A DNA stretch of 64,000 bases, taken from contig OX392534.1 in NCBI GenBank assembly GCA_947623455.1, positions 33,423,426 to 33,487,425 of the forward strand, given 5' to 3'. The stretch is from Mimachlamys varia. Taxonomy: Eukaryota > Mollusca > Bivalvia > Pectinida > Pectinidae. This document shows positions 14,186-25,378 of the stretch, one piece after another. How positions within the stretch are numbered: position 1 is the stretch's first letter; every line of letters starts with the position of its first letter. A model generated the notes under the pieces. The model had not been told where the DNA came from. It ran no database searches and saw only the letters and a list, made by a program, of their open reading frames with translations. The position numbers were made by a program, and so were the translations under genes.

Positions 14186-14310
14186 TTGTTTTGTTTTCTA
14201 ATTCATTTGTTTAGTAACTTCTTGATATAGATTTTAAAACATACACATAAATTTGAAAAAGAAAATGTTTTAGTCTTCGTGTTAATTTTGGCAAAAGGAC
14301 CCGCTTACAT

Positions 14311-14536
14311 CACAGGGACCTGATAATTCGTTACAGCTAGTGTTGGACCTAAATTAGTGTGTTTAGAGTAATTTGACACTTTTGGGGGATTTAGATAATT
14401 TTCACTTTAGCCTTTATGACCATTGAGGCGGCATTTCTATCGAAAATTAATCTAAATCCCCCAAAAGTGTAACATTCCTCGAAACACACTAGTCTAGGTC
14501 CAAAACTAGGCTGTAACAAATTCTCATGTCCCTGTG
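14311..14536. mobile_element. Palindromic CACAGGGACCTG MITE, complete
   Basis: A fold-back element of 226 bp with ends CACAGGGACCTGATAA and TTCTCATGTCCCTGTG. It is flanked by the perfect 8-bp repeat GCTTACAT (14303-14310 and 14537-14544), the hAT-type duplication length. Confidence 0.85.
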
Positions 14537-14653
14537 GCTTACATCATAACTTGCGTGGTTTTGCATGCTTTCCCATCTCATTACGTTTCGTTTAGCAATT
14601 AATTTGACAAAGCTTTGAGTCTCCGGAATTTGCACTTGGTAGCTGTATACCAC

Positions 14654-14684
14654 CACGGACTTAGATAGCTTATATAATTCCGTG
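14654..14684. mobile_element. Micro-element, CACGGACTTAG family, 31 bp
   Basis: A short palindromic insertion beginning CACGGACTTAGATAG and ending AATTCCGTG. It is flanked by the perfect 7-bp direct repeat ATACCAC at 14647-14653 and 14685-14691. Confidence 0.75.
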
Positions 14685-15060
14685 ATACCACTGAACAGGT
14701 AACATTATTTTGGCGTGTAGATCAATTTGAAAGGAAAAGAAATTTTCTAAATTACCAGGAACACATTCCTAGTATAGTAAACACAGAAAAAAAACCATCA
14801 AAGTTACATCCTTTCTGTTTTTAACTTAACACGCTGTTCGTTGGATTACTGTTCAGAAGGTGTTTTGTCGGCCTTTTCTACTTTTAGACAAGATTAACAT
14901 TATGATAGTGTGTTTCTGGTATGGTACGTAGTTCTTCTTAATCCCTGTGGCAAAAATCCACAATAGGTACCTCTTTTATTCTTATTTTTTTTAGGTTAGT
15001 ATACTTTTGTTCGGGGAAAAATCATCTTCTAGTCCCAGTGAAAAGTAGCCGGTACGTTAA

Positions 15061-15381
15061 ATGCCCAATATATGTAACTTTCGGCAAAACTTGAAGCGAA
15101 AATCAATCCTAATAACTTATTATATTGATAGATTTAGTTAAGATTAACTGATATTAGCAATATCCAAGATAAATTCCTTTGCAGTTACCGGTACAGCAGC
15201 AGTTGAAACACCCTACTTGTAAACACGTGTCCTTTTGGAACTTTTTAGTCAAGAGTTTTTTGTTAGTTACCGCTCAGGTTTACTTCGTTTTAGGCTTATT
15301 TTTGCATTATTATTAACTTGTTTTTTTTCAGAATTTTTCAGAATCACGAAAAACTTCCCTGAAGTTACGTATATTGGACCT
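15061..15381. mobile_element. TTAA-flanked MITE, copy 2
   Basis: Same orientation and family as the copy at 7969, with internal deletion and worn left tip (ATGCCCAATATATG). TTAA lies at both sides. Confidence 0.75.
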
Positions 15382-15663
15382 TTAAAGACAATGCGTATAG
15401 TTAATAAGTGTACAGTGCAATTCCAATTACTATCGTTCGCTATCGTCTGGTTTTTGAGATCACCTGCCTAGAGGGACTATTTATTTTCAAATATACCTAA
15501 ATCAAATATATTTTGAACTGTCTATGGGGCTTCCACATCACATGAAAGCATTACAGAAATAAATAAAGTGGTGGGAGGGGGGGGGGGGGGGGCATTTCTG
15601 TAACACCTACCTATTGTCTATTGAGGTTTTGCCTTAAATTATATAACTTGACGTTCATGAAAG

Positions 15664-15917
15664 CACAGGGACCTGATAACTTGTTACAGCTAGTTTTGGA
15701 CCTAAACTAGGGTGTTTAGAGTAATTTTACACTTTTCGGGGGTTTAGATTAATTTTCGATAAAAATGCCCCCTCAATGGTCATAAGGCTAAAATGACCAG
15801 TGAGGGGGGTATTTTCATCGAAAATTGATCTAAACCCCCAAATTGTAAAATTTGGTCTACACTAAATACCCTAGTTTAAGTCCAAAACTAGTTGTAACAA
15901 ATTCTCATGTCCCTGTG
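15664..15917. mobile_element. Palindromic CACAGGGACCTG MITE, complete
   Basis: Same family. Flanks CATGAAAG and CATGAAAC match at seven of eight positions. Confidence 0.85.
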
Positions 15918-16136
15918 CATGAAACTGGGGCCAGCTCTAACACAGACTTAAAACGGAGACATCCCTTTTTTATTTGAAGATTACATGAATTGACAAATTA
16001 TCTGTTTTGATAGGCTTTAACAGCACAGCAGTCCGAAAGGTTCTGATTATCTAACTCGCTACATATTGGGACCGCCAGCAGTCCCTATATTTAGCGGACC
16101 AGAATATAGAGAGAGAAAAACATCTTCGGATTAACA

Positions 16137-16195
16137 CACAGGGACCTGAGAAGTTGCTACATTTATGTATTTGGACCTAAGCTTTCTAGGGGATT
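16137..16195. mobile_element. Fragment of the CACAGGGACCTG MITE
   Basis: Only the left arm (CACAGGGACCTGAGAAGTTG, then TTGGACCTAAGC) is recognisable. Confidence 0.5.
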
Positions 16196-16694
16196 GAAAC
16201 GACTTTCGATCCATATTGTAATGCGTAGAGCGGACCAGTTTTATACAGATACCTATTGTCTTTAAGTATCAACAGCCGAAACCATATGGCTTATAAATAC
16301 ATGCACGAGTATAAGTAAACGAGGGCCTACCCAAGACGCACCCGACCACACCAGCCGTTATCACAACCAAACTCAAACATAGAAATGACTTTGATCATCC
16401 CTCTTGTCTAACACCTTGTCTGTCTCTAAGCTTAGAACCCAATTTCAAGGATGGACCTCAGCCAAGCATGCAAGTAAATTATCACACCCTCGAGCTCCTC
16501 CCCAAATTATACCTACTGCTGTATATAAGTAATGGGTATGGCAGATCTCGACCTCTCAGTACTCACCATCGATCAGGACTTTTATCTTTAATTTTCTCCT
16601 TGAAATAAACTATCGACATCAACAATATTAGAAAATATACCTAGTAGACAGACATTATTAAATTTTTATTTCCATTTTCACAGGATCTAAACAG

Positions 16695-16852
16695 TCCATC
16701 CATCTTCGATATCCAGGTGTTGCGATCGCCCTTTTTACGCTCTCCATGCGTGTAGAGAGCGTAGGTGAGCGTAACCCCTGGATATCGAGGTGATGCCAGG
16801 GGTGTAGAGAGCGTAGGTGAGCGTAACCACTGGATGTCGAGGATGCAGACCA
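16695..16852. repeat. Local direct and inverted repeats
   Basis: TGTAGAGAGCGTAGGTGAGC with GTAACCCCTGGATATCGAGG appears twice. TCGATATCCAGG at 16707 is the inverse of its end. Confidence 0.6.
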
Positions 16853-17305
16853 TCAGAATACATGTGTTTACGTTTTATTTTTTTTAATGGTCGATGCAAC
16901 AAGGCAAATTTTCAAATTAAAAATCGAATTTTATGAAATATCTATACGTGAGTACATGTGTTATTTACCATATGTTCATTCAATGTTTTTTTTATATTTA
17001 TCAAGATAATTATATAAACGATTCGAAAGAGTGCCAAATTATTTGATAAGGAGAAAAATATGAACTAACGAAAGACAAACGCATAAGCTGGTATTGCTAC
17101 ATCGCAGACAGCTCCCTGACAATCAGACCAAATAAGGACAATGTCATGTTCTCAAAGGGGGGATCGGAGCAATGATCATAATTGTGTCAATAAACTTTCA
17201 ACTTACTTTGCTCATCATCTCATAAGTTACCCCCTCACAGTTTCCCCTTACCCCCGAGCGTGACTAACTACATCAATCAAGTCTCTTTGAGACAATCACT
17301 CAGTC

Positions 17306-17546
17306 CACGAGGAGCTGAGAATTTTTTAAAGCTAGTTTTGGACCTAAACTAAGGTGCTTCGAGTAATTTTACACTTTTTGTAGATTTATATAAATTTTCG
17401 ATAAAAATGCCCCCTCAATGGTCATAAAGGCTAAAGAGGGGGACAATTTTATCGAAAATTGCCCCCCTCCCTCCAAAGTGTAAAATTACTCTCAACACCT
17501 TGGTTTAGGTGCAAAACTTGTTGTAACAAATTTGCAGGTTCCTGTG
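17306..17546. mobile_element. Worn CACAGGGACCTG MITE
   Basis: The whole palindrome is present with mutated tips (CACGAGGAGCTGAG and CAGGTTCCTGTG). No clear target repeat remains. Confidence 0.65.
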
Positions 17547-17735
17547 AGTCATTCAAGACAGTTTGGCTTACTGAACGACAATGGCAGTGTAATGAACTTC
17601 ATACAGCGTTTCTTGTCGAGTCAATCCAGAAATCTCGAAAATAAAACATACAATACCAAAGCGACAGCAAAACCATAATCCAAACTCAAAACCGATTAAA
17701 CTTGAAGGCAAAATATGAACAAAGGAAAGATTTAC

Positions 17736-17786
17736 ATGGCGACCAAGGTGTTCCGGAACATTAAGCGTCTTCAGCTTCATCGCCAT
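17736..17786 (-). CDS. Candidate first coding exon of an unknown minus-strand gene
   Basis: A minus-strand ATG in good context (GGACATGGCG) opens a coding-like stretch MAMKLKTLNVPEHLGRH. It stops at a plausible donor CGCCAT|GTAAAT at 17736 in phase 0. Base composition is less AT-rich than its surroundings. No downstream exon could be joined to it, so this may be chance. I do not recognise the peptide. Confidence 0.25.
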
Positions 17787-18188
17787 GTCCGAGTTGACCG
17801 AGATCAAGCGTTACTAAAAGACAATCTTTCTTATCGAATTTGATCTTTGAAATCTCATTTGAAGAATTGCAATTGACTGAAGCGAAAATATTTTCTCGCG
17901 GAAAATATATGATTTACAGTATATGAAGGACACGTTTGGTTTTATTACGTTTTACATCCTATTTACACTGCTAGGGTCATTTTACTTACGAAATATAGTA
18001 TGTAAAGTGTGTTGTAGCGTATGACCTATTTGTGTTTGTGACTTAAGCAATACTATCAAGTAATTAACGCGCGAAAATTACCCACTAAAGATCGACCGAC
18101 ATCAACCTTCAAGCTTTTCACTACCAACTCTTGGTAGAAGGGAGGTAACTCGTGTGTACTGTCGGAGGCGAAGCACGAAACGGAATAT

Positions 18189-18358
18189 CACAGGGATCTG
18201 AGAGTTTGATAACGCCAGTTTTGTACCTAAACTAAGATGCTGTGAGAAATTTTACACTTTTAAGGGGTTAAGATCAACTTTCGCTAAAAATGCCCCCTCA
18301 GTGGTCATAAGCCTTATTTCTATAAACACCTTAATTAACAAATTTTCAGGTACATGTG
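18189..18358. mobile_element. Internally deleted CACAGGGACCTG MITE
   Basis: The left arm and core are present but most of the right arm is lost. Confidence 0.55.
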
Positions 18359-18387
18359 ATTGAAAAATGTAAATCAATTCATATTAT

Positions 18388-18422
18388 CACGGACTTAGGC
18401 AGCAATCTAATCTAATTCTGTG
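18388..18422. mobile_element. Micro-element, CACGGACTTAG family, 35 bp, worn
   Basis: It begins CACGGACTTAGG and ends AATTCTGTG. Flanks ATATTAT and ATATCGT match at five of seven positions, consistent with an older insertion. Confidence 0.55.
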
Positions 18423-18504
18423 ATATCGTAGTGAGCAATCGTATCAAGATTCTAGAATTAAGTTTTTTTCCTTGGAGCTTTTGAGAAGACGAGTAAATTG
18501 TTCT

Positions 18505-18700
18505 GGCAGTGTTGGACGGGTTTGGTTTATTTTGTTTATGTCCTATTAACAGCATAAGTACGTGCCAGGTTTTGGAGGTGGAGGAAAGCCGGAGCACCCG
18601 GAGAAAAATCACCGACCTTCGGTCAGTACCTGGCAACTGCCCCACATAGATTTCGCACTCGAGACCCAGAGGCAGAGGGCTAGTGGTAGTGGTGTTGGAC
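18505..18700 (-). mobile_element. tRNA-derived SINE (GCCAGGTTTTGGAGG family)
   Basis: It contains GTGCCAGGTTTTGGAGGTGG, GGAGCACCCGGAGAAAA and, at the far end in reverse, a tRNA-like head (GAGGGCTAGTGGTAG). Its head is the parent of the tandem array at 4.7 kb. Fragments lie near 25741, 31808 and 56290. Confidence 0.65.
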
Positions 18701-19269
18701 GTTAGGGGCAACTATATTGATATAGTCATATCAATATATATCTCATATATCTATATTAACCTTTTCTTTTGTTTTCATGTCGCGACGAAAATATAAAAAA
18801 ATAACCTCAAAGCTTAAATAAACTAAACCAAAGGATGTTTTTCTTGTACATGTGCTATATGGGGTTTTATCGTCAGCTAATTAACTATTTCATAGTCGAT
18901 TTATTTAATGTCCATATCATAAGAATTTGAATGCATATTTTTCAAATTCAGCTTCATGTAAAAAGTCATATTCAGTGAGTGCTTCTTTAGAATAATATAC
19001 TTATATTTGCTGTGCTAATTCAAGCCACGAAAATGTAGCTATTAATCTTTCTGTTTATATTTCAAAGATGTTTCCAAATGTTAAGCCTTATCTAAACAGA
19101 AGAACATAGTTGTTTCCTTATGTCAACAAAAACTAACACCAACAGTATGTTTGAAAATATTTGTTTTAATAAAAATTATTCTAAAGAACGTACATGTAAA
19201 TCGTTTGCACAAAATATTGGCACAAATGTTACAGAGCATATTCAAGAATGAATACACTACATCTTCCGG

Positions 19270-20447
19270 AGTACACTTCTAAAGCATGTTCATAGTAGTG
19301 AACTTCCAGTGTACTTACATGTACCTCAAACATGTACAAGGAAGTGAACTTCCGGTGTACATACCTTAAACATGTACACAAACGGGAACTTCCGGTGTAC
19401 ATACCTCAAACATGTACACAGTAGTGAACTTCCGGTGTACATACCTTAAACATGTACACAAACGGGAACTTCCGGTGTACATACCTCAAACATGTACACA
19501 GACGGGAACTTCCGGTGTACATACCTCAAATATGTACACAGTAGTGAACTTCCGGTGTACATGCCTTAAACATGTACACAAACGGGAATTTCCGTTGTAC
19601 ATACCTCAAACATGTACACAAACGGGAATTTCCGTTGTACATACCTCAAACATGTACACATACGGGAACTTCCGGTGTACATACCTCAAACATGTACACA
19701 GACGTGAACTTCCGGTGTACATACCTCAAACATTTTTAGAAGTGAACTTCCAGTGTACATACCTCAAATATGTACACAGACGGGAACTTCCGGTGTACAT
19801 ACCTCAAACATTTTTAGAAGTAAACTTCCGGTTTACATTCCTTAAACATGTACACAGACGGGAACTTCCAGTGTACATAACTTAAACATGTACACAGACG
19901 GGAACTTCCGGTGTACATACCTCAAATATGAACACATTAGTGAACTTCCGGTGTACATACCTTAAACATGTACACAAACGGGAACTTCCGGTGTACATAC
20001 CTCAAACATTTTAAGAAGTAAACTTCCGGTATACATACCTTAAACATGTACACAGACGGGAACTTCCGGTGTACTTACCTCAAACATGTACACAGACGGG
20101 AACTTCCGGTGTACATACCTCAAACATGTACACAAACGGGAACTTTCGGTGTACATACCTCAAACATGTACACAGACGGGAACTTCCGGTGTACATACCT
20201 AAAACATTTTAAGAAGTAAACTTCCGGTATACATACCTTAAACATGTACACAGACGGGAACTTCCGGTGTACATACATAAAACATTTTAAGAAGTAAACT
20301 TCCGGTGTACATACCTCAAACATGTACACAGACGGGAACTTCCGGTGTACATACCTAAAACATTTTAAGAAGTAAACTTCCGGTTTACATTCCTTAAACA
20401 TGTACACAGACGGGAACTTTCAGTGTACATACCTCAAACATGTACAC
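19270..20447 (+). repeat. 40-bp minisatellite with a shorter variant unit
   Basis: About 29 units of AAACATGTACACAGACGGGA and ACTTCCGGTGTACATACCTC. Some units have AAACATTTTAAGAAGTAA in place of the first half. Confidence 0.9.
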
Positions 20448-21351
20448 AAATGTGTTGATATAAATGGTCATCTTTGTTCAAAACTTAATTGCGTAATCAG
20501 TGTGTTCACAGTTTATATGACTTTCACACGACAAAACAGTCGAGGTATATAGATAATTATGTAAAAAAAACTAATACATTCTGATGATCATTAAAATTTC
20601 GTGAGATTTAAATTTCAGTGATAACAGTCGCTCAGCACTTAAATCATATCACATACATGCATTCTTGTTCATTGAAAATTATCACATACATCAATATATC
20701 TGCTTATTATATAAATATTTTATAATTGCGGGAAAAAAATACATTTGAAAGACCATTGCGAAAAAAACGCGAAAATCTAAAGATCTGCAGCACTCCATTC
20801 TTTTTATAAAGAGCAAACATATTGATTTCCAAACTAGTTTTGGGTTTTGATCAAATTCTTTTTCCCAAATATATAAAAGTCATCACATCAGGCCAGAACT
20901 ATAAACATATCCATAGCCATTACCGACGACACGTGAAAACCGACCGGGCAATATTTAGATGTGTCTTCCTGACTGTAGCTGTGTCAGAAAAATATAGATC
21001 GTTATCAATCAATCTAGATGGTGACCATCATAACCATCATCTTTTACATCTGTACTGAATATTGCTTTCCAATAGATTTAAACTTTTGGCACCATTCGGT
21101 CCTTGATTCCAGCGTTGAATTACAGTCATCAGTATTCAACCCTTGCTTCAGAACAATCTGCCTTCATGTATCAATTGTGATTTATGGAAATCAACCGTTG
21201 AACCATTTTCTTTCAAACGAAATTGCTGTCGGAACCACCCAGTCAGGGATTTCTACCATTTCAGATTCGTCTAACTGTCAAAACTAATCCTACCGTTCAA
21301 ACTACAGGAAACACCTATGGCTTCCTCACGTTCACAACCCGTCAGAAGCAG

Positions 21352-23653
21352 TCATTCTTTAATAAACCAGACTTCGTTAGTTCTGCCGAACAATTGGAAG
21401 GGACTATTATAGGCAGCCGTGAACCAGACATTTTCTTTGACCTTTAACCCCTTGGTCTCTACACAGTCCGCCAGCTTCTTGGCCTGGCCCAGCCATGATT
21501 CCTCCTTAGCGAACCCTCCGAATCCCTGACTAAGCATGGTTCGTTCTGGCCAGTCCTCGATGAACACGTTCGGGTCGCTCGGTTGGGGAGGGTCTTCCTG
21601 GTGCTTTGTTGGGATGTAGAAAGATACGGTAAAGGTATTCTCACAGTTAGGGCCAGCGCCGGGGTTTACACGCGTAGCAACAGGGGCCGTCATGTCAACT
21701 TTGGTGCCTGCAATTCAGAAGATATTTGTTTTGCATACATCTATAAAGTAATGACTATATTTAAATCAGAAAATCGCGATCAACTACCGGATTACCAATT
21801 AATGTGGCATATTTTGTTTAGCATCATTTATTGCAACTTCGCAAGCCAAGGGTGTACAATACGCTACTCTCCTTTTCACCCTTGGCGGATCTCACGGCAA
21901 ATTCGATGTTCCCGCACTGCGCCATCTAGTGGACTATTGCAGTTGTGTCCCTTGTTTTACGTAATTCCTGACCAATCAAATAGTTCGTACTTTTTGTGTA
22001 CGATTCAACAAATAAACAGAAAATGGCAGCGCCCTTTGATGAACATGCTATATATGCGAAAAATTTGAAATTCAAGAACTTCGTGAGACACAGAGACGAT
22101 CAATCAGCTCAATCAACAATGGAAATGATGTTTTTGTTGGAACAGGAACAGGGAAATAAGCTTCTGTTTTCTTTTTGTAACATTTTCATTTTATGAATAA
22201 GATCATAGTCGATAGTTTGTTCAACTTCGTAAAACAAAATCCACACACGTATCTGTTTTTTTATCTGCATGATCGGCGACATATCCCAAAATATTATTCA
22301 ACTGGTCGAAAACGGTGAATGTCGGGCCAAAAATCACACGTCTAGACTTCGTTGGCAACATGTTGTTACAGACACGACATGTTTCCGTGGGCGCTGCCAT
22401 CTTTGTTATAAACAATTGCAGCGCGCGTTTTGATTGGTCGGCTAAACCTAGCCGCATCCAATCAAAATGCAGGAGCGGGAACATCGAATTTGCCGTGAGA
22501 TCCGCCAAGGGTGAAAAGGAGAGTAGCGTATTGAACACCCTTGGCTTGCGAAGTTGCATTTATTGATGAATGAAAGAATTTCTGCTTGTTGCAGTTCATG
22601 TGTTGAAGGGACTTCGGAACCTTACCTGGTTTATTGTTACCAGTAATGTATTTGAAGAGCCTTTGGAACCCCTCTCTTTGTGATTTGTCGTGCTCCATAC
22701 CTTGGATACTGGTACTGACCCATTTTGTAGCCGCATATCTCCGCTCTTCAATGCCATCCTACAAATAAAATAAACCCAACTTCATTTTTACGCATATAGA
22801 TCTATTTGTGTCGAATGTCATTGAGTTTGCCAGATAGCATTGCATGGCGAATCTGCGACCGTGACGGCGCCTCACGCCGAGTCACGGTCAAAAGTTTCCC
22901 GCGCTTGCGTTTATGACTTCGGGACGACACGGAGAGTGGGAAACTGTTTGAAGTACGAGTGAAATCATCCTCAGTTCACAAGTGATTGCAGCGAAAGTAG
23001 AATGGACATTTTTTACATGGAACACGCTAAAAGCTGTCGAAATTTCGAGAATGACCAGCATACGCTGTATATTAACCCGAGTTTCCTCTGGTCCTAACAC
23101 TAGACTTAGTAAAATAACAATGAGGACATTTTGACAGATAAACGTCTGGTGTAGTTATGGTGTCGGGGCCAGAGGAAACCCAGGCTAACCGTACATGTGA
23201 ATGCGGAAATAAATATAAGCCATGTTATTTTGACATAGGATAAACTATCTACAATCTGACAACTTAATTAAGATCAAAGTGACAACACTCAAAAGTCATA
23301 CACATGAATTTCCGCCCGTTGACGACATAATAAGCATGCAATTCATTTCCTTATGTTTAACTCTCACGATATCACGACTGGACTGAGTTATCATTCAAAA
23401 CCGTTTAACCAACAATAATGTCGGAAGAAACCAACGAAAACTAACAACATTTTTTTAGATCATTTACCCTCGAAGACATATTTGAAGTCTTCCAACTCCA
23501 TGTCTGTAATATCCAATTTCGAAATTTCAGTGGTGAATGGATTAATATTAACGTTAAATGTAATGATACCTCTTTCGTGACCTCCTTGTACGGTGGACTC
23601 TCAAGTCCACTTGACGTAATCACGGCACTCTTGATCGTACTGAAGATACTCAT
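21352..23653 (-). CDS. SOUL/HEBP2-like heme-binding protein, no signal peptide
   Basis: Three coding exons, read on the minus strand: 23653-23570, 22758-22626 and 21707-21352. Phases agree (0, then 1) and give 190 residues, close to the roughly 190-205 of HEBP1/HEBP2. Splice sites seen are GAG|GTATCA, TTTGTAG|GAT, CCAG|GTAAGG and TTGCAG|GC. Hallmarks of the SOUL fold are RRYAATKWVSTS (34-45), RLFKYITGNN (60-70), MTAPVATRV (78-86), SFYIPTKHQEDPP, FIEDWPERTM, GFGGFAKEESW and the C-terminal SPFQLFGRTNEVWFIKE. Proteins of this family bind heme or porphyrin in the cytosol or mitochondria. No signal peptide is seen, so a cytosolic location is inferred. The second intron carries a 723-bp terminal-inverted-repeat element. 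A second SOUL gene lies divergently at 27.5 kb. An exon 1 extension past the 23570 donor stays open but breaks family similarity, so I rejected it. Confidence 0.9.
21834..22556. mobile_element. 723-bp long-TIR element with 9-bp target duplication, MULE-like
   Basis: The ends are inverted for about 80-110 bases (CAACTTCGCAAGCCAAGGGT at left, its complement at right). The flanks are CATTTATTG at 21825-21833 and 22557-22565, a perfect 9-bp direct repeat, as for Mutator-like elements. It fills most of intron 2 of the minus-strand SOUL gene. Each end carries an outward-to-inward ATGGCAGCGCC start; the minus-strand frame reads MAAPTETCRVCNNMLPTKS and looks like a captured zinc-finger-type fragment. 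Confidence 0.75.
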
Positions 23654-23679
23654 TTCCGGTTTCCTAGATTGCGTAGCAT
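23650..23679 (-). promoter_or_regulatory. uORF overlapping the SOUL gene start codon
   Basis: In the presumed 5' leader of the SOUL gene an ATG at 23679 opens a nine-codon frame (MLRNLGNRK). Its TGA stop overlaps the main ATG in the context AAATGAGT. Such a stop/start overlap is the arrangement used for termination-reinitiation or translational damping. Whether this leader is transcribed rests on the acceptor proposed at 23704. Confidence 0.45.
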
Positions 23680-24007
23680 AGACGCCAGTAAGTATTTGTG
23701 AATCTGCAATGGACACAAATTATCAATTTCATCTGAATATCTATCGATTAGTGCCATCAGATAGATGTTTATGACTTTCTACTTATGTTTCTGATGTTAT
23801 GTGTATGTATATGCATACGTACATGGTAAGCGTCTAAATAGAACAGCAAAAGTGGTCAACTATTTAACTTAAGCTATTATGGTAATAAATATCAAAACGG
23901 CTTGCCATAGTTAACTTCAAATTATACAAAGTTAACCTCATTTACGAAATTAGTCTATTAAGTCTTTGCATAGGGACCTGAGATTTTTTTGAGTTTTGGA
24001 CATAAAT

Positions 24008-24063
24008 CAGAGACGTATAAAACCAGAGACTCTGATATAAAGCCATGACTTTATACGTCTCTG
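24008..24063. mobile_element. Micro-element, CAGGGACGTAT family, 56 bp, nested in a MITE
   Basis: The ends CAGAGACGTATAAA and TTTATACGTCTCTG are perfectly inverted. The right flank is ATAAACT; the left is ATAAAT, the same word lacking one C. Removing the element restores the host MITE sequence (GGACATAAACTAATTAGG, compare GGACCTAAACTAGG in other copies). Confidence 0.7.
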
Positions 24064-24136
24064 ATAAACTAATTAGGTGTTTTAGAGTAATTTTACAATG
24101 TCCGGTACAAATGCCCCCTTTACTCATACAGTCTTT

Positions 24137-24166
24137 ATGACTTAGATATGCTAATCTTATTCCGTG
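24137..24166. mobile_element. Worn micro-element remnants, CACGGACTTAG family
   Basis: ACTTAGATATGCTAATC ... ATTCCGTG lacks the left tip. A further half copy (AATCTAAGTCCGTG) lies at 24286-24299. Neither has a clean flanking repeat. Confidence 0.4.
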
Positions 24167-24566
24167 GTTATATGAACAGTTCTCAGGTCTCTCTGGTCCG
24201 TGATGCTCCCAATACCATAGGAACTATAATATATTCCCCATGGATATACATGTACACGTACATGTACATCCCTTAATTTTTTTCCAATCTAAGTCCGTGC
24301 TATTACACCTGTATCAAAAATACAATGCCTATATTTATAATAAAATTTAACTGTGCTTATATTGCGATCCGTTTCAGCATACATTATATATATGCATTAT
24401 AACGGAATTACATCCGTGAGTATATAGGACCTAGCTAGGACTAGGACTACTGCAGAGACGACCTCATTTCAAGACATTCCTGGATTTTTTGAGTGCTATT
24501 TATAACTCGGTTTCAGTACGTAGATGTATGTTGTTATAACTCTATCTACATTATAAATGTACTTAC

Positions 24567-24700
24567 GGGTTGGTTTGGACCAAAGACTCCTACAGAAGCA
24601 TCTGCTTCTCAAACTGGAGCATGCTTTATTCATTCGTAAGATATTCTGATATCATGGTTACACAACCAACACTAACACGCGGTTGTAAACGTGCCGGTCC
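24567..24700 (-). other. Possible 5' untranslated exon of the minus-strand SOUL gene
   Basis: On the minus strand a strong donor (CCC|GTAAGTACAT) ends an exon at 24567. An acceptor TTGCAG|ATTCAC at 23704/23703 sits 50 bases before the SOUL start codon. Together they suggest a non-coding first exon whose 5' limit (24700 is a guess) is unknown. Only splice-site sequence supports this. Confidence 0.35.
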
Positions 24701-25142
24701 CGTGTAGGTCAAAATAGAGAGCTTCCGGTTAACGATTCCATTTCACATAAGGGGGAGAACGGACTAATTATGTAAATATTTCCCATGTTTGATGAATATA
24801 ATTTTACTTAGAAAGATATTTATATATATCAATGGGTATATTGTTTAGTTTTGGTATCGCAATTATAACGTGGTAATGTCTGAAATATAAAATCCGGGTC
24901 TTGCCGAATCACCCTGCGCACCCCGTTTTCTTGGACTGTGCGTTAATAAACACGTTATGCAAGTAAGCTACTAAGTCAGACTTTATATACATGTGAGAAT
25001 ATCGAGATAGGTACACAGGAGATAAGACGTAAGTATATTTCTGTCACCTAGGCTTAACTCACTTATCTGTCTATTACTGATAAGCATTCATAATCAAAAG
25101 CATAGCATGTACCGAAGAAAAGTAGAATTCTATACGTATTAC

Positions 25143-25169
25143 CACGGACTTAGATTATCTAAGTCCGTG
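25143..25169. mobile_element. Micro-element, CACGGACTTAG family, 27 bp
   Basis: A perfect hairpin, CACGGACTTAGAT then ATCTAAGTCCGTG. It is flanked by perfect GTATTAC repeats at 25136-25142 and 25170-25176. Confidence 0.8.
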
Positions 25170-25192
25170 GTATTACATACTTTGTGTAGAAG

Positions 25193-25240
25193 CAGGGACG
25201 TATCCAAGAAATGCATCTTGTTTATTGTTATACGTCTCCG
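25193..25240. mobile_element. Micro-element, CAGGGACGTAT family, 48 bp
   Basis: The ends CAGGGACGTAT and ATACGTCTCCG are imperfectly inverted. Flanks are perfect GTAGAAG repeats at 25186-25192 and 25241-25247. It lies 23 bp from a CACGGACTTAG-family copy. Confidence 0.75.
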
Positions 25241-25378
25241 GTAGAAGTACTGAGACTGCAAGCTAGTCGACGCATAATATCTTAGGGAATTTCGATTTTT
25301 ATCTGGCCTATTCTATTTCTTTTTTAACTGTTGAAATTAACAGTTTGAATGCTAATGCATTTTTGAATAAGGACATTA

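Larger units (their letters stand above)
23969..24196. mobile_element. CACAGGGACCTG MITE interrupted by micro-elements
   Basis: The left tip is worn (CATAGGGACCTGAGA) and the right end reads TTCTCAGGTCTCTCTGG. The interior carries the 56-bp micro-element at 24008 and a probable second remnant at 24137. Confidence 0.6.

Noticed and set aside
19412..19885. 157-residue open frame with repeated TSNMYT-like words
   Set aside because: It is a translation of the 40-bp minisatellite; the periodicity explains both openness and repetition.
19270..20447. CRISPR-like array
   Set aside because: Units are contiguous, with no unique spacers, in a eukaryotic genome.
22857..22889. Another micro-element, palindrome GACCGTGAC ... 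GTCACGGTC
   Set aside because: Its tips differ and there is no flanking 7-bp repeat.
23441..23569. Longer minus-strand SOUL first exon ending at 23466
   Set aside because: The extra residues do not resemble SOUL proteins, and the GAG|GTATCA donor gives the expected joint.
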